From positions 12,784,779 through 12,848,778 of the forward strand of contig NC_030383.2 in NCBI RefSeq assembly GCF_001625215.2: a DNA stretch of 64,000 nt, read 5' to 3'. Position numbers and translations under genes: made by a program. Position 1 is the first letter of the stretch; each line of letters starts with the position of its first letter. Source of the stretch: Daucus carota subsp. sativus. Lineage: Eukaryota > Streptophyta > Magnoliopsida > Apiales > Apiaceae. The notes under the pieces are model-generated. The model was not told the origin of the DNA and made no database searches. It saw nothing but the letters and a program-made list of their open reading frames with translations. This document shows, in pieces, positions 1 to 11,390 of the stretch.

Positions 1-633
1 TTCTAACTTCTACTCCATTTTATTTTAAATAAGAAACACTTATTTTAAACTCACCCAGACGGCTCCTTAGTTTCAAAATACGCTAGATTTCTTAATTTTA
101 ATATAAGTGCTTTTTCAAACTGGTCGAACACAGCCACATAAGCAATGTGAGATGGCTTTTATATCAAAAAAGCCCACTTTGTGTTGGTTTTGAACTTAAT
201 TCAGATCAATTTTACATAGGAGCCCACTTTTATCTCCGGATCTTTTAATTAGTGTCGAGGAACTCAAATTTGAAAATTCTAACAAAAACTCGTCATCCGG
301 TAGTCTGTATAATTTCTTTATGTTCCTGCACGATCATTCAGGGGCATTCAAAACAGGCATTCCCGAATTTTTCCAGATGGGCGTTCTTATTTTTAATTTT
401 TTTAAATTTAATGATAATTAAACCTTAAATTTCTATCAAATGAAATAATTTATGAATCTTGCAACTAAACAACCGCGAGGGAGAGGGAGTATAATTTTGG
501 GCACTTATCTACCCAAAATCTAAAAATAACGAGTGCACAGGATTGTCCACCACACTGCGCCAATGCAGCAGCTTCCAGTGCCTCATATCCCTTCAATCCT
601 AAACTATATTCACAACACACACAATATCTTCAA
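1..633 (+). other. 5' flank of the PPR gene
   Basis: AT-rich non-coding DNA upstream of the PPR gene. I see no clear TATA box close to the start codon. An upstream ATG at 563 opens a 28-codon reading frame that ends at about 646 and so overlaps the PPR start at 634 in another frame. It matters only if transcription starts before 563. No repeat or second gene was recognised. Confidence 0.5.
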
Positions 634-3282
634 ATGCAGACTCTAACCCTGCCAATCAAGTCCACAGCAATTCCCAAAAATGATACATTTTCTGAATTCC
701 CGTTAAAGCCCAACAAGAATACAGTTTCTTTTAGCAATGCCCCTAACTCTGTTGCTTCAACTGATGCCCATTTGATCAATCTTTGCTCAAATGGCCGCCT
801 TAGTGAAGCTATTCATGCTCTTGACTCTATTTCCCAGTCCGGGTTCAAGGTAAAGCCGAATACTTTTAATCGTTTGATTAATTCTTGTATTGAATGTAAT
901 TCGATTGTACTGGGACGAAAGCTTCATGAGAATATTCATGTGTTGGGTGATGTTGACCCTTTTGTTGAGACTAAGTTGGTTGGTATGTATGCGAAATGTG
1001 GGTCTGTTGATGATGCACGCAAGGTGTTTGATGAAATGCGTGAGAGGGATTTGTTTACTTGGTCGGCTATGATTGGTGGGTGTTCGAGGGATAAGAGGTG
1101 GGGTGAAGTTGTGGAGCTTTTCTTTTTGATGATGGAGGAGGGTGTTGTTCCCGATGAGTTTTTGTTTCCCAAGATTTTGCATGCGTGTGGGAATTGTGCT
1201 GATTTAAGGACTGTGAGGTTGATTCATTCGATAGTGGTGAAATGTGGGTTAGGGATGAATATTCGTGTTAACAATACAATGTTGGCTGCTTTTGCAAAAT
1301 GCAGAGAGTTGGTTTGTTTGAGGAAGTATTTTAGGAATATGGAAGTTAAGGATTTAGTTTCGTGGAATTCGGTCATATCTGGGTATTGTCAGAAAGGTGA
1401 AATGGAGGAGGCACATAGGTTGTTTGACATGATGCATGATGAAGGTTTTGAACCGGGATTGGTAACTTGGAATACAATGATTTCGACTTATAACCAGTTG
1501 GGTAAGTGTGATGTTGCATTGGAAATGATGAAAGAGATGACAAGTTTAGGCATAATTCCCGACGTTTTCACTTGGTCTTCTATGGTTTCAGGTTTTGCCA
1601 AAAGTAATAGGATAGGTAAAGCATTGGAGCTATTTTGGGACATGCTTGTGGAAGGGGTCGAACCAAATGGGATCACACTTGCAAGTGCAATCTCTGCATG
1701 TGCATCACTTAAAGATATAAATAAAGGGAAGGAGCTCCATTGCATTGCAATAAAGGTTGGATATGCTGATTCAGTAATAGTTGGAAATTCGCTTATTGGT
1801 ATGTACTCCAAGTGTGACAAACTTGAGGCTGCTGAAGAAGTTTTTGATAAAATCATAACAAAAGATGTCTACACGTACAACTCAATGATTGGAGGGTATA
1901 TACATGCTGGATACTGTGGAAATGCTCATGATCTTATTATAAAAATGCGCGAATCAGGTGTGCAACCAAATGTTGTTACGTGGAATGTGATGATTGCAGG
2001 ATATATCCAAAATGAAGGTGAAGATCAAGCCATGGATCTTTTCTATAAGATGGAGAAGGACGGGATCATTAGGCGGGATACTGCAACATGGAATGCTTTA
2101 ATTTCTGGGCTCATACAGAATGGGCAGAAGAATAAGGCACTAAGTATTTTTCGCCAAATGCAGTCCTCTTGTGTTAGACTGAATGCTGTTACCGTTTTGA
2201 GTATTCTACCCGCTTGTGCAAATGTGATTTCTGCGAAGAAAGTGAAAGAGATCCATGGTTGCATATTGCGTAGGAACTTGAAATCTGAGCTCTCTGTTGC
2301 AAACTCTTTTATAGACACTTACGCAAAATCAGGAAACTTGGTTTATTCTAGAGCCATCTTCGATGAGATTCCAATTAAAGATATTATCAGCTGGAACACA
2401 ATAATGGCTGGTTCGGTATTACATGGTTGTTCAAATGATGCACTTGATCTTTTTAATCAAATGAGAAAAGAGGGCCTGGAACCCAACAGAGGGACGTTTG
2501 TCAGTATACTTTCTGCTTATGGCCTAGCCAAAATGGTTGATGAGGGGGAATGTGCTTTCTCTAGCATGATTCATGATTTTAACATTTTACCAAGTTTAGA
2601 CCATTGTAAAGCTATGATAAGCCTATATGGGCGCTCAGGTAAGCTTGAAGAAGCAGTAAAGTTTATTGAAGATATGATTATGCAGCCTGATACTTCCATC
2701 TGGAGTACTTTGCTAACTGCGTGCAGGAATCATGGTAATGCCAGATGGGCACTGCATGCAGGGGAAAGATTACTGAAATTGGATCCTGGGAATGCTCTAA
2801 CACAGCGTTTGGTTTTACAACTATATGCATTTTGTGGGATTGATGATGGGTATACGAAGTTAAAAATACCTGAGATTAAGGAATCCACCGGACGAAGCTG
2901 GGTAGAAGTAAGAAATACAGTGCACTGCTTTGTCAAAGGCGACAAGTGTCAGCCAAATGCTGATGTTTTGCTCTTATGGACAAAAGCCGTAGCAGGAGCA
3001 GTGGAGAGACCTTATACGCAGAACGTGCTGTGCTGTGGGGAAGAGGACGATGAAACAGCTGGTGGGGTTCACAGCGAAAAACTTTCCCTTGCGTTCTCAC
3101 TAGTGGGTTCTGCTCACACCTGCCAGCCCATTCGGATTTTAAAGAGCTTGAGAATGTGTGAAGATTGCCATGCAACAATCAAGTATGTTTCTAAAGCTTA
3201 TGAAAGGGAAATCTATATCTGTGATTCAAACTGTTTGCATCATTTTAAAGATGGTTCTTGCTCTTGTGGTGACTACTGGTAA
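634..3282 (+). CDS. PPR protein of the PLS-DYW class (organelle RNA editing factor)
   Basis: An uninterrupted 882-codon gene, intronless as most PPR genes are. The first ~55 residues are rich in Ser, Thr, Asn and Lys and could be an organelle transit peptide. Residues ~75-760 are a long array of ~31-36-residue PPR motifs, recognisable by repeated patterns such as TWNTMIS, SWNSVISGY and VVTWNVMIAGY. They are followed by an E-like region and a PG-box-like GRSWVEV near 756-762. The C-terminal DYW domain keeps HSEK (about 813-816, the zinc-binding His and catalytic Glu of the cytidine deaminase fold), CEDCH (842-846) and the terminal Asp-Tyr-Trp. The family binds specific organelle transcripts and converts C to U. 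The overall pattern resembles Arabidopsis At1g19720, which is inference. The target transcript cannot be read from the sequence. The start is the first in-frame ATG. Confidence 0.95.
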   Translation: MQTLTLPIKSTAIPKNDTFSEFPLKPNKNTVSFSNAPNSVASTDAHLINLCSNGRLSEAIHALDSISQSGFKVKPNTFNRLINSCIECNSIVLGRKLHENIHVLGDVDPFVETKLVGMYAKCGSVDDARKVFDEMRERDLFTWSAMIGGCSRDKRWGEVVELFFLMMEEGVVPDEFLFPKILHACGNCADLRTVRLIHSIVVKCGLGMNIRVNNTMLAAFAKCRELVCLRKYFRNMEVKDLVSWNSVISGYCQKGEMEEAHRLFDMMHDEGFEPGLVTWNTMISTYNQLGKCDVALEMMKEMTSLGIIPDVFTWSSMVSGFAKSNRIGKALELFWDMLVEGVEPNGITLASAISACASLKDINKGKELHCIAIKVGYADSVIVGNSLIGMYSKCDKLEAAEEVFDKIITKDVYTYNSMIGGYIHAGYCGNAHDLIIKMRESGVQPNVVTWNVMIAGYIQNEGEDQAMDLFYKMEKDGIIRRDTATWNALISGLIQNGQKNKALSIFRQMQSSCVRLNAVTVLSILPACANVISAKKVKEIHGCILRRNLKSELSVANSFIDTYAKSGNLVYSRAIFDEIPIKDIISWNTIMAGSVLHGCSNDALDLFNQMRKEGLEPNRGTFVSILSAYGLAKMVDEGECAFSSMIHDFNILPSLDHCKAMISLYGRSGKLEEAVKFIEDMIMQPDTSIWSTLLTACRNHGNARWALHAGERLLKLDPGNALTQRLVLQLYAFCGIDDGYTKLKIPEIKESTGRSWVEVRNTVHCFVKGDKCQPNADVLLLWTKAVAGAVERPYTQNVLCCGEEDDETAGGVHSEKLSLAFSLVGSAHTCQPIRILKSLRMCEDCHATIKYVSKAYEREIYICDSNCLHHFKDGSCSCGDYW

Positions 3283-4463
3283 ATACAAAAATCTGCAGTA
3301 AATTTGTTGTAAATGGATGAATAGTCATAACATAAATTGGAAATTCTTTTTTCAAGGAAGCAAGGGAGCATTAGACTTTTTCTATAAACCAACCTTTATA
3401 TATATTTATTCATCTTGCAAATTCAGTAATTGGACAAAATTAGAGATCTAGTAAACTTAGTAATCAGGCCCTTATTATTAGATGTATGCAATATTGCAAT
3501 ATAGTATCAGTAGAAATGTATAACAGTTGTCTTATTATAATCCAATTCTTTTCTTGAAAGGTACAAATGATGATTTCTGTACATTAAAGAAAAGGGTCAT
3601 TAACACATCGACCCTTTAAGTTGTCAAGATAGACATATAGAACGTCAAAAATAATTTCATAGCTTCTGTTCCTTTTAAGTCGTCTTTTGTGCATTCTGAC
3701 CTCTTTTTTTTTTTTTTTTTTTTTTTTCTAGTTTATTCAGTTTTTTCACCCACCTGATTGATGAATTTTGGTTGGCTTTTGTCTGGAAAACTTAGAATTT
3801 GCAGTTCTTGTGTTTAATAGTAGCTTTGCACGATAGTCAATATGAGTCGAGTAATTACTCATCTGATTTGAAAAAACTTACCAATTTAGTCATATTTTGT
3901 AAATCAGCAAGGATATTATGGGTATAATTTTTTTCTATAAGGCTGTGATTGTACAGAAGTACAAATGCAAATGGCAGTGAGATAATTTCTTTATTTAAAA
4001 AAATAATAATAATTTAGGATCATGTGTCCAAATGCAGATATTTAAAGAGTCAAAGTGTTGATAATCCTAAAGAAATTAACTAGATAGAACTGTAACCATA
4101 GGTGGAAGTTGATTATGTTTAAAATAATATAAGAAGCATAGATGCTATTTATTTTAGCAATTGTGCTATATGGTTTTGTATTCTAGTTGTCTGTTACTTT
4201 ATCTTGTATAACCTTGTGTCTCTATTATACCTTTAGAATCAAAGCTAGTGACACATTGGAAATGAAAAGTCTCTTCATTTATAATAGTATTATACAGTTG
4301 TATCAAATTTGGATCGTTAATTTTGATTTTTTTCAAAAGAAGAGCACAATATAAAGTGGTCTGAATTTTGTCATTAGGAATCTAATTCTATGATCATGGA
4401 CTGTCAGATAGCATATGTTGATTCTAATCTTTCACCTCACATTCTCTATAGACTTTTAAGCAC
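3283..4463. other. Intergenic, 3' flank of PPR gene
   Basis: AT-rich DNA holding the PPR 3' UTR and the distal promoter of the lectin gene. It contains a poly-T run at about 3703-3727. No coding frame, structured RNA or clear mobile element was recognised. Confidence 0.5.
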
Positions 4464-4472
4464 TATATATAG
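4464..4472 (+). promoter_or_regulatory. TATA box of the lectin gene
   Basis: TATATATAG lies about 110 bp before the lectin ATG at 4584. This would put the transcription start near 4495 and give a leader of roughly 90 nt. It is the only strong TATA match in the stretch just before the gene. Confidence 0.5.
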
Positions 4473-4583
4473 CTCTATTTTGTACGAAACTCCATCATTC
4501 CTCTTGTCCTTGTACACGATTGGCTTGGCTGTTTGTTACTTTACTACCATCCTATAGATTAGGAGTAACTAAGCTATTTGAAA

Positions 4584-7350
4584 ATGGAGAATTACATGGG
4601 GAAGAGCACAGTAAAGTTGGGGCCATGGGGAGGTCAAGATGGAATTCACTGGGATGACGGAGTTTACTCGACAGTCAGGCAAGTTGAGATTGCTCATGGA
4701 ACTGGTATCGACTCTATTAGAGTAGAGTATGATTCAAGTGGGGTCTCCATCTGGTCCGAAAAACATGGTGGTCAAGGAGGCAATATTACTGACAAGGTTA
4801 GTTATATTAATATCTTCTACAAAGTTACAAGCAGTGTTTATGATTTTTAGTTTGTAGAAAAATAACTGAAAATGAGTTGAATGAAAAATATTTCATGTGT
4901 TAGCGTCAGTTTTATTAAAAGAAAAGAAAAGACCTTTCTATGAGGAACTGTAAGACAATCTAAATTAGACACTTTTGGTATGTTATGTAGAGTATGTTTT
5001 AAACCTGTAAATTTTGAAATTATGTAACTACTTGATTGCTTCATAATATTTTAGGTAAAACTAGAGTACCCAGAGGAGTTTTTAACTTCAATGCACGGAC
5101 ATTATGGTAGTTTGAAGGGATGGGGACCTGCCTTAATAAAATCTCTTACACTGATTAGTAACAAAAGAAGCTATGGACCTTATGGTACTGAAGAAGGAAC
5201 ATATTTTTCACTGCCAATGACTGGCGGAAAGATTGTAGGCTTCCATGGAAAGGGTGGATGGTATCTTGATGCTATTGGGGTTCATTTTGAGCCTACTTAT
5301 AAACAAAATCCTCAAAATTCTGTTGCTCAATTTTCTCAAAATGCTTATTCCACTAATGACAATTTTGGTTACTCGATGATACAAGGAAGCCTGAACAAGC
5401 AATATGATGTAGTCATTGCAGTCAAACAAAAAGACAGCAATGCTAATTTTCTGCCCAACTACTTTAGCAAGAAAAACCAGTTCACCATCACCGATTACCC
5501 GACTCCAAAACCAGCAACTGATAGCAGAAATCAGTTCACCATCACGGATTATCCGACTCCAAAACCAGCAACTGATAGCAGGAAAAACCAATTTACTGTT
5601 ACTGATAATCCATATCCAAAGCAGGTAATTGATACAATATATTGAGTACAAAAACATAGTTTTCTTTTTCACTATAGCTGATATTAGCTGTTCAGTAATG
5701 CTACGCGATGTGACTTGGTAATTCTTTTTCAGACTAAGGTAGTTGTTCCTCCTACTGTGCCAAGAGTTCCCTCTAAGGATGTGAAAGACGTATATACATA
5801 TGGACCCTGGGGTGGTGCTGGAGGAACAGTGTTCGATGATTCAACCTATGATGGTATTAGGCAAATCAGAGTAAAACGAAATGTGGCTATTGTTTCCATT
5901 AAAGTCTGCTATGATTTCAAAGGTGAAGCAGTTTGGGGAAGTAAAAATGGAGGAAGTGGAAGTTTTAAGAAAGATTTGGTAAGCAGAAATAATTTTGTAG
6001 TCCCGCCTACTTTTTCTCTGTTTATTTTGCTTAGGTATATATGTTCATGTTCTGCTTTTCTATATCTTATAATTTGCAGATAGTGTTTGATTATCCCTCA
6101 GAAGTCTTGACACATATAACGGGATACTATGGGCCAACGATGGTCATGGGACCTAATGTTATTAAGTCTCTCACTTTCCATACCACGAAGTCATACTATG
6201 GTCCTTACGGTGAAGAACAAGGACAGCCATTTTCTAGCAACTTAAAAGAAGGAAGGATTGTAGGATTTCATGGTAGAAAGGGGTTATTTCTTGATGCAAT
6301 TGGTGTCCATGTCATAGAAGGTAAAGTTTTGCCAAAATTACACTCCCCAAGTAAAGCTCTGCCTGCAGATATAGCCTCCTCAGGAAAACCTGTGCCACCA
6401 GTAAGCTCCTCAAACCAAGTTTTACACCCTAAAAATCCCCCAACCACACTTTCCATCAAACCAGCAATTAAAGTGACACTTCCGACAGATTCTCCGGCCA
6501 AAGTTTTGCCACCAGCAATATCACCAAAAAAGCCCACTAAGCAACAAAATGAATTAGCCATTAAACAGCCAGGTTCTCCGAAATGGTCGTTTATAACAGG
6601 AAGGCGAGGAGCATCTGAAGAGGTACCAAATTTTCTAATCATTCAACCTGTGTAAATCATGCAAAAAGCAAAAACGCAATTATGTATATTTCTCATTTGA
6701 ATAACTTGAGGACGAAAATGAACTATAGGATCACACATATCAGGGCGTGCAACGAGTTATTAAAGATCCAGCTCCACATGGAACAGGTCCATGGGGAGGT
6801 GAAGGTGGTAAACCATGGGATGATGGAGTATTTACCGGAATCAGACAGATTATCTTGACAATGTCTCCCCATGCCATTTGTGCCATAGAAATTGAGTATG
6901 ACCGAAATGGACAATCTGTCTGGTCTGTGGCCCACGGAGCAAATCGTGGCGGACAGACATCTGAAAGGGTAATGTAACTGCTACTTACACACTACTACAA
7001 TAGTTTATGTCCATTCTGCGGGACAAGTTAATATTGGGTTGTGTTTGCAGGTGAAACTGGAGTTTCCACATGAAGTGCTGACTTGCATTAGTGGATATTA
7101 TGGAGCTATAAGTAAAGATGAAGCGATGAAAGTAATAAAATCACTCACATTGTATACAAGCAGAAAAAAATATGGACCTTTCGGTGAAGAAAAAGGTACG
7201 TTTTTCACATCAGCAAAAACAGAAGGAAAAGTGGTTGGACTGCACGGGAGAAGCAGCATGTACTTGGATGCCATAGGAGTTCACATGCAGCATTGGCTAG
7301 GGAATCAAAAGCCAAAGCAATCATCAACAATTATGAAACTATTCTCTTGA
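4584..7350 (+). CDS. Triple-domain jacalin-related (mannose-type) lectin
   Basis: Six exons join in one frame, all introns in phase 0: 4584-4796, 5055-5624, 5733-5978, 6080-6622, 6744-6968, 7051-7350, for 698 aa. Each pair of exons encodes one jacalin beta-prism domain. Each domain starts with the Gly-rich GPWGG type motif and ends with a YLDAIGVH or FLDAIGVH strand; the Asp there and the first Gly form the sugar site in this family. Proline-, Thr- and Lys-rich linkers separate the domains (about residues 180-265 and 425-530). No signal peptide is visible, as expected for nucleo-cytoplasmic mannose-binding plant jacalins. Such proteins bind mannose or glucose glycans and often respond to stress. 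All three domains keep the sugar-binding residues I can see, so a trivalent lectin is likely. The start is the ATG in MENYMGKS; the TTG six bases upstream is not a normal start. Confidence 0.92.
5475..5621 (+). repeat. In-frame tandem repeat in lectin linker
   Basis: Two 54-bp units (5475-5528, 5529-5582) encode the same 18 residues, starting NQFTITDYPTP. A third, diverged and shortened unit follows at 5586-5621. The repeat lengthens the Pro/Thr-rich linker between lectin domains 1 and 2. Confidence 0.9.
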
Positions 7351-8631
7351 TCAGTTTCATTCCATGTACGGTCTTAAGTTGATATAAAAGGTGCTTTAAA
7401 TAAGAACAAGTTACATATATCATATGTAAACTGAAGTCCAACCACAGGTTGGAAAACTGTAACTTAAAAACGTTGTTAGCGTGTGGTGTGATTTTTAATA
7501 CGAATAAAAGTTGATGGTTTTACATGTGATTTTAGCCTTCTAACTATTTAGTGCTTCTTTTTTATTTACCTGCAAAATAAAGGAGAAACGCATGATCTTC
7601 AGCCACGGATCATGCCAAAGGAGAAATGCATTCTATTCAAAATCCTTTTTAATATGGCCTAAACGTCAGTCGTTTTTAGGAAGCCAAATTTCTCCCCGAG
7701 AACACCTTAATGTGACATTTGCTGTTGGAGTTGCCTCCACGAAACAATCGAGAGAAGACAAACTTTGCTGCTAACCATTTTTTTCATTTTTCAGAAATAA
7801 GGAATTATATCTGGAGAAAAAACAAGAACTAAGAGCATCTCCAACAGCGTTGGCTATAATCGTTGACTAAATTGGACCTGTAAGACATTATGTAAAATTT
7901 GCTGAACCTGTAAAACATTTTGCTTCAATGGTACTGGCTATATTGGTTGTCTATAATTTAAAAATAGTATGTTATTAATATTTTAAATTGTTAAAATAGA
8001 ATATATCAGTTCAATATGGTAGTAAATGATGTATAATTTTTTTACAGATTTTCTCACAAACCTATAGAGGTTCGACAAATTTAGCCATCCATAGGAGATT
8101 GGCTAAATTTATAGACAACAGCTGAGCATGGTTGGAGTTGAGTTTTTGGAGATGTTGGCTAAATTTTTTTTATTTTAAGTATGCCAACTCACTTTTTGGC
8201 TAAAGGTTTTAGATGGTTGGAGATGCTCTAATAGGAAAGGCTTTTGATTCAATTGCTTAAAACAACGACGCATTTAAATGGAAAGTCCTTTTATATATTC
8301 CCAGCCTAGAATGACTTTCTAGTTTGAATAGGAGATACATACAACAATAATTGTTGAGAACATTTTAAAAATTTATATTATGTGCTATCCCTCCCACCCA
8401 TGGGTATATATATATACTTGTTTTGCATGCGAAATTTCCGAGCATTTCGTTCAGGTAAAGATTTCCATTTTCGGTTTAGTAAATTATATAAGGTGCAGGC
8501 AATAATTATTGCTAGTTCTGTCCTACTTGCACACATAATTGGATGATAAAAGTCGCAAATTACAAGTTGATAGGTCAACGTCTTGACGACCGGTTAACCG
8601 AACTAATTTAATTAAACCAATTATTTTGGTT
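7351..8631. other. Intergenic between lectin gene and Sirevirus
   Basis: AT-rich flank that contains the lectin 3' UTR and one Harbinger-like MITE (7833-8228). A short AT repeat lies at 8404-8415. Short open frames here look accidental; none resembles a known family. Confidence 0.5.
7833..8228. mobile_element. Harbinger/Tourist-like MITE, copy 1
   Basis: A 396-bp non-coding element with perfect 13-bp terminal inverted repeats (GAGCATCTCCAAC at the left, its complement at the right), flanked on both sides by TAA (7830-7832 and 8229-8231). A 3-bp TWA duplication is the mark of PIF/Harbinger elements. The interior carries motifs such as TTCGACAAATTTAGCC that recur in reverse orientation at 40300-40678. 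Confidence 0.85.
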
Positions 8632-8668
8632 ACATAATTGTGTACAAAATTTGTACATAATGACATGT
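8632..8668. repeat. Left arm of an inverted repeat flanking the Sirevirus
   Basis: About 37 bp that match, in reverse complement and with a few differences, bases 26045-26082 on the other side of the Copia element. The core (GTACAAAATTTGTAC) is itself palindromic. It may be the end of an older element into which the retrotransposon jumped. Confidence 0.45.
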
Positions 8669-9001
8669 GATGAGTTTTGTTAGGTCCAATCATACGTAGA
8701 AGGAGGGCTGAATACGTCTATATCAATTTCTTCGATTTAATTTAATTGCGGAATAAATCTGTTTCAGTCCATGTTAAATCAATCGTAAATAAACAACTCT
8801 AGCAAGTCGGGGAATATTCTTTGTATTAGAAATAATAATCCTCGGGTGCTACAAATTCCAACACAAGTGTCGGCTGCAGAGACTACAATCACTCTAGTAC
8901 AAACTCTCGATAAAATCGATATTATAATTTAGCTCTCGAGAATGTGTATAGTGTGTGCACTTACAAAGTGTGTAGTTGTTTTCAAATGAAAACACAAAAC
9001 T

Positions 9002-9010
9002 CTATTTATA
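9002..9010 (-). promoter_or_regulatory. TATA box of the Sirevirus LTR
   Basis: Minus-strand TATAAATAG inside the LTR, about 325 bp before the LTR end. Transcription would start near 8975. The 5' LTR copy has lost this region, so only the 3' LTR keeps a promoter, which would point out of the element toward the lectin gene. Confidence 0.55.
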
Positions 9011-9127
9011 GGCTTTCAAAATCTAACCATGGTTAACGAGTTCGTCCTGGACGACTTGAGCTCGTCCTGGACGAATTAAATTGTCCAGAAATAAACTAAC
9101 TCCCAAGAATGCATGAAGTGGCGCCAG

Positions 9128-9135
9128 TTATATAT

Positions 9136-9169
<34 letters not shown>

Positions 9170-9205
9170 CACAAAGTTGCGCTTGGAGATATATATGTAT
9201 ATATA
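9128..9205. repeat. AT-rich microsatellite in the LTR
   Basis: Runs of TA and CA dinucleotides lie within the LTR and are split by a short unique piece. This is simple sequence without coding potential. Confidence 0.7.
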
Positions 9206-9280
9206 TAAAAGGTCAAAGGTGGCGCCAGTCAATCCTTGCGCCTCAATACTCCTTCACTGTGTTGCCTTGTTGCTTCAGTA

Positions 9281-9600
9281 CTTGGAGAAATTCCAAGTGA
9301 AGAAAGTTGCGCCAGTCAGACATTGCGCTTGACTCATCAGTGTATCACAGTGATAACAGACTTAGAAAATTTCTAAGTAGAGGACACTCTTGGAGGCGCA
9401 AACTTTGACTTGGTCAAAGTTTGCGCTCCAAAAGAGTTACACAGAGTTATCTACTTAGTCAATATTCCAGTGAGACGAACTTGGCGCAGGTTTTGACTTT
9501 TAGTCAAACCTTGCGCCACCCTTTGTTTACAGAGTAGATGACTTTGAAAATATCCTAAGTGTAGGAACAAGTTTTGACTTTGGTCAAAACTTGCGCCTCA
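9281..9600. repeat. Cluster of GGCGCAA/TTTGAC palindromes in the LTR
   Basis: At least three near-perfect hairpins follow one another: 9391-9430, 9482-9518 and 9566-9600. Each reads GGCGCAA or a variant, then TTTGAC, a 2-5 base loop, GTCAAA and TTGCGCC. Between them lie smaller dyads of the form ACTTAGAAAATTTCTAAGT (about 9359-9378) and ACTTGGAGAAATTCCAAGT (about 9281-9299). The same motifs recur at 19169-19500 inside the element. Confidence 0.8.
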
Positions 9601-10029
9601 CAACACTGGTATGTGTTGTGACTTAGATAAATTTAAGTCCTTCCATTCCTTGCACTAATAATTAAATATATATGTATATCTATACTATACTATTAAAGCC
9701 GAAACATTAAAAGTTTGGTCGGTCGGTCGGTACTTGGGCCAAAATACGGCCTATCTATATAACCAATTATTCTGGGCCTATTTATATAAATAATTATTCT
9801 TTTTAATTTGGGCCAAAATACGGGCCTATATATATAACCAATTAATAATAATCCTTTTAAAACTGAAATATTAAAAGTTTGGTAGGTCAGTACTTGGGTC
9901 AAAATACGGGCCTATCTATATAACCAATTATTCTGGGTCTATCTATATAACCGATTATTCTTTTTAATTTGGGCCATAGTACGTGCCTATCTATATAACC
10001 AGATAATCCTTTTAATTGAAATATATTAC

Positions 10030-11390
10030 TGATAAGCGTGCATTTTATCTTAATATTGTCCCTATATTTTAGTTATTTTGTATTTAATTGGATTTTTATT
10101 TAATAAATATTAATGTTTTATTGTAGGATGCAAGGAATTCTAATTAAATATGGATTGGAGTTTAAATAGCAAGACTTGGAGTTTAATTCGAATAAAATTC
10201 GGATTTTAAAGCTAGCTGCGCAGCATTCACTGTTTGGGCCATATCTGGAGTTCTAGAAGTCCAAATCAAGTGATTCAAGAGCCCACGCGAAGCTTAGAAC
10301 AAGGCCTTTAATTCAGAAGTGGTCTTGCAATTTTATCCCAGTCTAATCAGCCCAGAATCAGAGTCAAAAAGTCAACTGCGAATTTCCTCTTTTGGAATTC
10401 TATTCTGATTCGGAAATCTCCTTGTATTTTCATTAATTCATTAAAAATACTTTTAATAGAGATATTAGGTTTTAGTATTGAGACCTAATTAGAGAGAGAG
10501 ACATCGTACGAGATAGAGAGTGGAGGCTCGAGCAAGAAGAAAAAAGTAGAAGCAAGACGGAAGAGATTTCGGCCATTGAAGACATTCAGTGGATTTGTTC
10601 CTTCATCTCTTTGTTTAGAATTCTCTCCTTTACTCTTATTCTTATGAGCATGTTCTCTTCGTCTTTGGTTGATTTTGAGATTTTGAGTATGAACTAATTG
10701 TATAAAGTTGGGATTTTTATGGAACCCTAGCATGAGGATTTTGGTGTTTTGTTAAGAATATTGTATGCGATTTTGTGGTTTACTCATTCGAGTGTTTTTC
10801 ATGTTAATACTTGCTATTGTCTGATCAACTCTAGTGGGTTATCGAGTTAATCATAATACTGAGAGGGTTATGATTAATTAACACAAACTTGAATGGTGCA
10901 TGATTATATCTCTTGATTATAATATAGTTGCGGTATAGACATATATTGTGACCATGCATAGCTTTGTGAATTGATGCTTATTTGGATTCCGAATATTAAA
11001 TTGGCATAGACATATGTTGGTTTAATTGTAGGAATTATATCATAGTGATTTCGAGAGAAACCTGTGACCATTGAATTCTAGCTAGTAAATTGTGATTTGC
11101 TGCAATATTTCGCGACTCTTTTACCGATATTCTTGTGTTAGGGGGAAGTAATTATCCTGACTTATCTTCTCATATTTGAAACTCGTTAAGCTCTTTAGTA
11201 TAATTTAGTTGGTTAATTTAGTTTTAGTATAAAAATCATCACCAATTTATTGTGTGTTCGATAACCGGATTGTTAGAGATTATTTGCGATTAATACGTAT
11301 AGATAGTCCTTGAGGAACGATATCTGGTATTTATTACTATATTACTTGTTTGCGATTGTGTACACTTGCACATTAGTATTTTACGCAACA
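10030..11390. mobile_element. Solo LTR inside the Helitron
   Basis: A 1,361-bp block that begins TGATAAGCGTGC, ends ACGCAACA and is flanked by a perfect 5-bp duplication ATTAC (10025-10029 and 11391-11395). It has no internal coding region. These are the marks of a solo LTR left by recombination between the two LTRs of a full element. Its 3' part, GTCCTTGAGGAACGATATC followed by AT-rich DNA, resembles the usual end of long plant LTRs, but I cannot assign the family. The short minus-strand frame at 10485-10733 is not a gene I recognise. Confidence 0.85.

Noticed and set aside
787..1182. Minus-strand and other short frames inside the PPR gene
   Set aside because: They lie fully inside a gene with clear PPR motifs and show no family resemblance; they are shadow frames.
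5208..5672. Minus-strand 154-codon frame over the lectin linker
   Set aside because: It is the antisense of the linker repeat and exon 2; the plus strand has complete lectin domains.
9109..9300. Frame rich in Ile-Tyr and Tyr-Thr repeats
   Set aside because: Translation of a TA/CA microsatellite in the Sirevirus LTR.
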